In this document: positions 57,808-64,000 of the stretch, piece after piece | How positions within the stretch are numbered: position 1 is the first letter of the stretch | Layout of the letters: every line of letters starts with the position of its first letter | Assembly (NCBI GenBank): GCA_019914995.1 | Contig: CM034129.1 | Span: 7,267,725 to 7,331,724 of the forward strand | Direction of reading: 5' to 3' | DNA length: 64,000 bases | Source of the DNA: Acanthochlamys bracteata | Lineage: Eukaryota; Streptophyta; Magnoliopsida; Pandanales; Velloziaceae | The notes under the pieces: model-generated | Database searches by the model: none | The model's input: the letters and a program-made list of their open reading frames with translations, nothing else | Told to the model about the DNA's origin: nothing | Position numbers and translations under genes: made by a program

Positions 57808-58340
57808 TCTTAGTCGAGCAATTCCAAAATTTTAAAGCTCCTGATTATTCAATTCAGTTTCTAAAATTCTAATATTTTTCAGTTAATGATTTCTTTTGGA
57901 ATAAAAAGGAAGAGTCTCGGTCCGTTCATGACTTCTAGAAAAGAAAGCAGAAAGCAGGTGATTAAGAAATCTGGATGTAGACGGAAGCTGTAGGCGTGTC
58001 AAAAGAAAACCGAAACGGCAAATCAATGAATAAATAGGGTGATAATGTTCATGCTTTGCCGTGTTTCTCAATCTTTATTTAATTATTTCATTTATAAAAT
58101 TTTATAATACTAAATTACTTAATAAAATTTTTAATTAAAAAATTAAACATTATATAATTTATATATAAATCTTTCCTAAAAAATAAAATTATTTTTTAAA
58201 AATCTAAAATTTGTCAAGTGTATTGCTTTAAGGAATCTCAAATAATATCAACAACAATAATAATGTGGCAAATATGGACGGATGGCTTAAAATCAAATAA
58301 ATGGCTAAAATACAAGAGAATACTGTTTTCTAAAATATGG
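57808..58340. other. Upstream region of the myosin-binding gene
   Basis: Probable 5' UTR and promoter for about 300 bp, then AT-rich DNA. No clear TATA box chosen. Confidence 0.35.
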
Positions 58341-58515
58341 TATATTTGATAGTATTTATAAAATCAAAATTTTTTAAATAAAAAATATTTTTATTTTTTA
58401 AAAAAAATAATATAAAATTTTATATAAAATTTTTATATATTTTTTGAAGTTTTAAATAAAAATTTTAAATAATTATAAAAAATATATTAAAAAATATAAA
58501 ATAAAAAAATAAAAA
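58341..58515 (+). mobile_element. Worn MITE family M2 copy
   Basis: GTATATTTGATAGTATTTATAAAAT followed by AAAAATATTTTTATTTTT and a CGTTTATTCC-like right end resembles the M2 copies, but the termini are degraded. Confidence 0.4.
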
Positions 58516-58519
58516 GAAG

Positions 58520-60778
58520 CGTTTATTCCACACGCACCCCCACTCTAGTGCTCACTTCGCGTATGATGTGGAACCCTAGAGGGTAAAGCATTTAACAATT
58601 CGTTCGCTTTTTTAATTTTATATATAAAAGATATCTCCCAATTTCTCTTGAAAAAGATTTTGAATACAAAAATAGATAAACAAAAGAACTTAAAAGCAAT
58701 TTTGATAGATCTTGATACGGTCAATCTAAAAACTATTTACCTAGAATCTAAACGAGCATGAGTTTACAGATTAATCTTTAACGTAATCAAGCCGCATTGA
58801 CAATATGGACAATTTTTTAAATGATTTGTTGATCGATGTGGATAAATTTAAATTTTCTTATCTTATATTTCGTTGGATTGCAAAGCATGTTTTTTTTTCA
58901 GCTCTTTATCTTTTTTTTTTCTTTTTGGACTTCCTCGTGGAACTTTCATGTAGTTGTTGTTGGCCTCCTAGTTTCAATCTCCAACCTTCTTCTTGCTCTT
59001 TTCCGAGTAGCAACTGTCTTCTTCGTCGTCACTTGGGTGCTAGATCATGACGGTAGGCAAAAATCTTTAACTTTGTTAGACCTCGTGCAGGTAATTCAAC
59101 CGTGCCTAAGTGTCAGAATTTATTTCCTCGACTTGTTATTACTCTTTTCTCTATCACTTGAGCCTAGGTTCTAGCTCCTGAACAAGAACGTGTAACTCCA
59201 CGTTCTTCTTCCTCATTGGTTCTTCTTCATCTTTTTAGATTGTTTTCTTCTATCTCGATCATCTTCTTCTTCCTCTCAACCGTTCTTTTCTTTTCATTTT
59301 TTCAAATTGATAAGATTCGTCAATAAATTTGGCTTGGAGTTTGGTTCTATTGATGTTTTTCTTTTCAATCATTTATATAGTTGTCAGACTTATCGACAAT
59401 AATTTTTTGATGTTTTTCAATTTACTTCTCTAATTTATTCTTTTAGGAATATGATTTCGCACTTTAGGAGTAGTTGCATCCTTATGTTGAGCGGGTGTAG
59501 GACTCTAATCTTAGTGCAGAAGCTTGCTATTGAGTATGAGGTATGAAATCGAGGAATTTGGAATTTTTTGGAAAAAATTTTGATGTAAGAAAAGGCCAAG
59601 CAGATGAAAGGGCAACGAGTTAGATCATTTATTTTCTTTTCATTTGCTCGATTGCGAATGTTTATTTTTCTAACAATAAGTTATCTTGATTAATTTAAGA
59701 AGTTTGATTTATTTTTTAAAGAAGTTAGTATTTGTTATGGTTGAGTTGGTTAGTAGCATTGTTATCAATATATTGTGTTTATTATGTGTGGTTTAATAGT
59801 GATGGATCTAAATGTTTGTTTTCGTATGTGATCTGACAGTGGGGTAGAAGAAGATGCAGGTATTTCAATTTCAATTGCAGGCATTTGATTTCGATTTCTG
59901 TTTGACTTCAATTATCTTTTTTCATGTGTTTGATTTTAATTGCAATAGAACAAAAATTTTCATATCGTTCCTTTGTTTTATGCAGATGAACGGATACAGT
60001 AAAGATTGCCGAAGATGAAGACTGGAACGGAAGAGCCTACTGCTTTTTTTTTAGAATTTTTCTTTCTTTCATGATTTTGGGAATTCAGTTGTTGAAGCTG
60101 TCCAGTGAGCGTGCATTTTGTTGACTGGCAGTGTCCAATGAAAGTTCTTTCCATGTATGTTTTTGTTTGAAAATTGTAATGCATCAGCGAATGTAATCAT
60201 CAATAAGGTAATGTTAAATAAAAGGTTCTGTTTTTGTTCGAATTGGGCTTCTGATGCATCAGTGAATGAAATGTAATGTTATATGAAATAAAAGTTCTGT
60301 TTTTGTTCAAAAATTGTTTGATGTGGTGGAGATTATATATAGTTTTCAATTCAATGGATTGTTAAGACTTCAATATAGCTGTGCATGGAACGGATGTACA
60401 TATCTGGGTTACTCTTTCAGGTAGGAAAGAAAAAATTGAAAGATGAGAAACTAAAGAAGAAAACAGAGCAGAGAAGACATCACTTATAAAGGGTAATCCT
60501 ATCATTAGCAATAACATGCATTTCTTTCCTGCTGAAATATTTTCTTCTCTGTTCCTGCGCGGGAAGGATGCAGCTCTTTGTTTGTGCTCTCTGTTCACCT
60601 CTGTTTTAAATTTTTTTTTTCATTATCTTCTCTTCTTCCTCTCCAATGGCACACTTCAACACAAGTATTTCACGTCCAAAACATGAAATTCACGATCCTA
60701 TATTTTCTTCACTGTTGAGAAAGAGACGATATTGCTTACACATTTTTTTTTTTTTCCGTTGAATTTTCAGATTGTCAA
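58520..60778 (+). other. Upstream region of the FAR1-like locus
   Basis: Contains pyrimidine-rich stretches (58900-59300) that may be leader exons or introns of the FAR1-like locus. The open frames at 58805-59174 have no recognised similarity. T-runs precede the ATG at 60779. Confidence 0.3.
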
Positions 60779-63224
60779 ATGGGTTCTTCTTCCCTTCCAA
60801 CTCTAAACATACGCAACGAGAATGATAAGTCACTGTGCTTAGAGATGACATTTGGAAGTTTTGAAGTTGCAGAACAATTCTATATAAATTATGGGAAAGC
60901 CGTGGGATTTAGTGCTGTTACCCTATCTACGGAAAAAATACGATCTCATTCTAATGAAATCACTATCTGTCAAATGACTTGTGATCGTTATGGACACCAC
61001 AGAAGCCAGAGATCGGAAAAGACAAATGACGGATTTGAGAAAGAAGTAAAATGAAATAGAAACACAAGTACGGCGAAATGCGGATGCTCTGCAATAATGA
61101 GAGTGAAAAAGCAAATTAATGGATTATGGAAAGTGGTAGGTTATGAAGGTCAGCACAATCATGACCTAGTTAGCTCGGCTAAAAGAATGCGTATGTCTGT
61201 TTGCAAAAATTTGTTGCAGCTAAAATGTTTATCGATTCATTTCGAGATGAAGGCATACCCGTCACTAAGATTGCAGATATATTTGACGGACCTCAGCATG
61301 GTTTTGATGATAGAGACTGTTGGAATCATTTGTGTCGCTCGAAGGAATACAAAAAACCTATCAATGGTGATGCTACCACAGCTTTGAATTTCTTTAAAAC
61401 AAAGTGTATAGAAGACCCGAATTTTTTTTATGCAATACAGATGGATGAAGAGTCAAGGGCAATTAATTTTTTTTGGATAGATGGTAGATCACGCACACAG
61501 TTTCAGTATTTTGGTGATATGGTATTCTTTGACACCACATACCGCACGAATGTGTACGAAATGCTATTTGCACCATTCACTGGAGTCAACCATCATATGC
61601 AATCAATCTAGTTTGGTTGTGCACTACTTTTAGATGAGATAGAAGAATCCTTCAGTGGCTCTTTGAAACATGGCTTGCAGCTATAGGCGGTAATGCTCCA
61701 TGTTCAATTATCACAGATCAAAATAGAACTATGACTGCAGCTGATGTGAAGGTATTCCCTAATACACATCATAGATTTTATTTGTGGCATATTATGAAAA
61801 AGTTTGCCGAAAAACTTTCACATGTGTATTTCAAAAGTTCAAAATTCAAGAAAGACATAAAGAATTGTATTAGAGAAAGTTATACTCCTAGCATTTTTGA
61901 GATTCGGTGGAAGAAATTACTGTGTACATATGGATTGCATGAGAATATGTGGCTCAAAGAAATATATGAGATTAGACAAAAATGGGCACCCGTCTATCAC
62001 TTGGATACTTTCTATACCGGTATGAACACTACCGGACGCTCCGAAGGTATGAATGGTATTTACAAAAATTTTTTCTGGTCGACAACAACTCTTAGAGAGT
62101 TTGTATTGAAGAATGAAAAGTGTTTGAAAAAAATTATTGAAAAAGAAAAGAAAGAAGATTATACGAGTGAACGCTCGTGTCGCATTGTTGACGAGAATGC
62201 ATTTGTCTTAAAAAGTGCAGCAAAATTGTATACGAGAAATATGTATGATAGATTCAAACAAGAATTTGAAAAAGCTCAAATTGAGTATGTTCTGCATTAC
62301 GATGAAAAGGGTAGTGACGGCTACACGACTTATATTTATAAGTCTAGAGTGGAAGGTGATCTGTGTGAGTGGAAGGTGAAGTTCAATCCAACAACAAAGA
62401 AAGGTAACTCTGAGTGCAAACTTTTTGAGTTTATGGAGATTTCTTGCGGACATCTTGTGAAGGTTTTTCTAAGTCGAGATATAAAAATACGAGATCACTT
62501 TATTCTTCAGCGTTGGAAGAAGGGGCAAATAAATATAGAGCTAAATATGATTGTTGTTCTGTAAGTGGGCATGAAAATGCTGAGTTACTGAGAACAACAC
62601 ACCTACAGATGAGAACAACACACCTACAGATGGTTTGCAACCAATTAGTTTACGAAGCTGCTGAAACCGACGAGGGGTATAAAATTTTATTGAAAGCATT
62701 AGAAGAAACAATAAAGCGGCTTAGAGAAGTAAAGAACACTAATGTCCATGTTAGCATTCCAGTTGCCAACTTATGTACTCCCAATGACAACTTACAAGTT
62801 CTAGTTGATGCATCTCAAGTTTTACTATTGAATCCTCATATCTCACAAACTAAGGGAAGAAAAAAAGAAGGAACAAATTATAAGGGTAATAATAGAATAA
62901 AAGGAGGTTTGGAGGAAGCCATTGTAAAGCAAAAGCAAAAGCAAAGATAGGTAAAAAATGCACGTACTGTAACAAGACTGGTGTTCAACACGACAAACGA
63001 AATTGTCCTGAAAATCCAAATAGAAAGAATAAGACAAGTATAATTGTTTCCTTAGCTTTGATTAGTAACATGCCTTCTTTTTTTAATTCAAGATTTTTTC
63101 TTAACATTTGTTATCACTTTTAATTGATAGTTTTTGGAAGAGATGATGCTGAGGACAAAAATAGAGATGATGGTGAATGCGAAGATACTAGTGAAGAAGA
63201 AGAGCTAGCTATTCATTTAGAGTA
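60779..63224 (+). pseudogene. FAR1/FHY3-type (MULE transposase-derived) locus, broken
   Basis: Domains in order: FAR1 DNA-binding domain (LEMTFGSFEVAEQFYINYG ... TAKCGCSAIM ... GYEGQHNHDLV, 60839-61170), MULE transposase core (FDTTYRTNVYEMLFAPFTGV; then ITDQNRTMTAADVKVFP and HHRFYLWHIMKKFAEKL, 61420-61830), SWIM zinc finger (ECKLFEFMEISCGHLVKVF, ~62410-62470), a CTYCNKTGVQHDKRNC knuckle (~62965) and an acidic tail exon (DDAEDKNRDDGECED, 63130-63224). TGA at 61052, TAG at 61609 and frameshifts near 61195 and 61645 break it. A second shift near 62470 is implied. An intron at about 63041-63130 is consistent in phase. Family members are light-signalling transcription factors or transposases; this copy cannot make a full protein. 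Confidence 0.85.
62590..62632. repeat. 21-bp tandem duplication
   Basis: AGAACAACACACCTACAGATG occurs twice in succession within the FAR1-like locus, adding seven codons (TTHLQMR). Confidence 0.85.
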
Positions 63225-63359
63225 AGATGATGAATTTATTTTGACATTTTTGAAAGCATTTGGATGTTGTATCCAATCTTATTAAATTGCATTGTATAGG
63301 AGCAATTTGTTATATGCAATTGTGGTGTTCAAATTATTATACTTTCTGTGTGCATTTCC

Positions 63360-64000
63360 AAAAAGTAAAAAAAATAAAGTGAAATAACAAAAAAGGTAAG
63401 CCAAAACAGTGAAAAAGAAATAGTGACTAAAGCGGTGAAATAAATAAAAAAATGGAAAAAATACAGTGGAAGAAAGAAGTAAAATAAAAATAATGAAAAA
63501 AAAGTGAAAAAAAGAAAATAAAAAATAATGAAGAAAAACAGTGAAACGGGAAAAATGAAAAAGAAAAATAGTGAAAAAACTCGATGAAAAAAGAAGTGGA
63601 AAAAAAAAGCAGTGATATAAAGAAAATGAAAAATACAGTGAAAAAAGACAATGAAAAAAAATTGGAAAAAAATAGTGAAATAAAAAAAATGAAAAAGAAA
63701 CAGTGAAAAAAGAAGTAAAAAAAAGAGAAAAACAGTAAAATGGGAAAAATGAAAAAAACAAACAGTGAAAAAAGACAGTGGAAAAAACAATAAAATAAAA
63801 AAAAAAAAAAACAGTGAAAAAAAGACAAAAACAATAAAATGGGAAAAATGAAAAAAACAGCGAAATAAAAAAAAGAGAAAAAAACAGTAAAATGGGAAAA
63901 ATGAAAAAAAAAAGTGAAAAAAGACAATAAAAAAAATTGGAAAAAAGCAGTAAAATAAAAATGAAAAAGAAATAGTGTTAAAAGAATTGAAAAAAAAAAT
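63360..64000. repeat. Purine-rich degenerate minisatellite
   Basis: Almost pure A/G with spaced C and T: loosely repeated units of the form AACAGTGAAAAAAGA, AAAATGGGAAAAATGAAAAA and AATAAAATAAA, with variable spacing of about 20-60 bp, continuing past the window edge. The long Phe-rich open frames on the opposite strand are artefacts of this composition. Confidence 0.85.

Noticed and set aside
63282-63927. Three long Phe/Ser-rich open frames on the minus strand
   Set aside because: They are produced by the purine-rich repeat in three overlapping frames, with no start context or domain.
1-64000. CRISPR array, rRNA or tRNA genes
   Set aside because: No regularly spaced repeats or recognisable rRNA or tRNA structure were seen. 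The search by eye is not exhaustive for tRNAs.

Overview
The window looks like nuclear DNA of a flowering plant, most likely a eudicot. It is AT-rich, has spliced genes with GT-AG introns, and is crowded with Ty3/gypsy and Ty1/copia retrotransposon sequence, small inverted-repeat DNA transposons, foldback elements and FAR1/MULE-type sequence. No prokaryotic-style operons are present, and I could not name the species.

Two protein-coding genes can be assembled with confidence, both on the minus strand. The first (3370-20538) is a ten-exon gene for a 376-residue membrane protein of the DedA/VTT (SNARE-associated Golgi protein) family with a plastid-transit-like N-terminus. All ten exon phases join cleanly. 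Its first intron carries a complete Ty3/gypsy element (14443-19971) in the opposite orientation, flanked by a perfect 5-bp target duplication ACAAG. Its exon 7 lies beside a second, truncated copy of itself inside a roughly 325-bp inverted repeat. The second gene (53399-57807) encodes a 679-residue GTD-binding (DUF593) myosin-binding-type protein with an N-terminal membrane anchor, in three exons.

Other gene-like sequence is broken or uncertain. There is a FAR1/FHY3-type (MULE transposase-derived) pseudogene at 60779-63224, an isolated FAR1 DNA-binding-domain fragment at 32160-32500 on the minus strand, and an unrecognised transcribed-looking locus near 47395-48625.

Layout: 1-2510 repeats (foldback elements, short duplications); 3370-20538 the VTT gene; 20650-25370 microsatellite, Tourist-like MITE, a 0.9-kb interspersed repeat, foldback element and unexplained sequence; 25370-31200 degenerate gypsy and copia fragments cut by MITEs and foldback elements; 31200-40290 repeat-rich intergenic DNA with a gypsy gag fragment; 41004-46746 a complete but decayed minus-strand gypsy element with diverged LTRs; 47395-52590 the uncertain locus plus three TIR elements with clear target duplications (8, 8 and 3 bp); 53399-57807 the myosin-binding gene; 58340-63224 the FAR1-like locus; 63360-64000 a purine-rich degenerate repeat running off the window.

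The two complete gypsy elements share unusual traits. In both, the polyprotein reading frame runs into the 3' LTR, and in both the expected chromodomain core seems to be missing between the HVSQL motif and a short LED-containing tail. I see no evidence of a wholly new multi-gene system. The most notable points are the retroelement-in-intron gene, the duplicated exon 7, and the shared architecture of the two gypsy elements.
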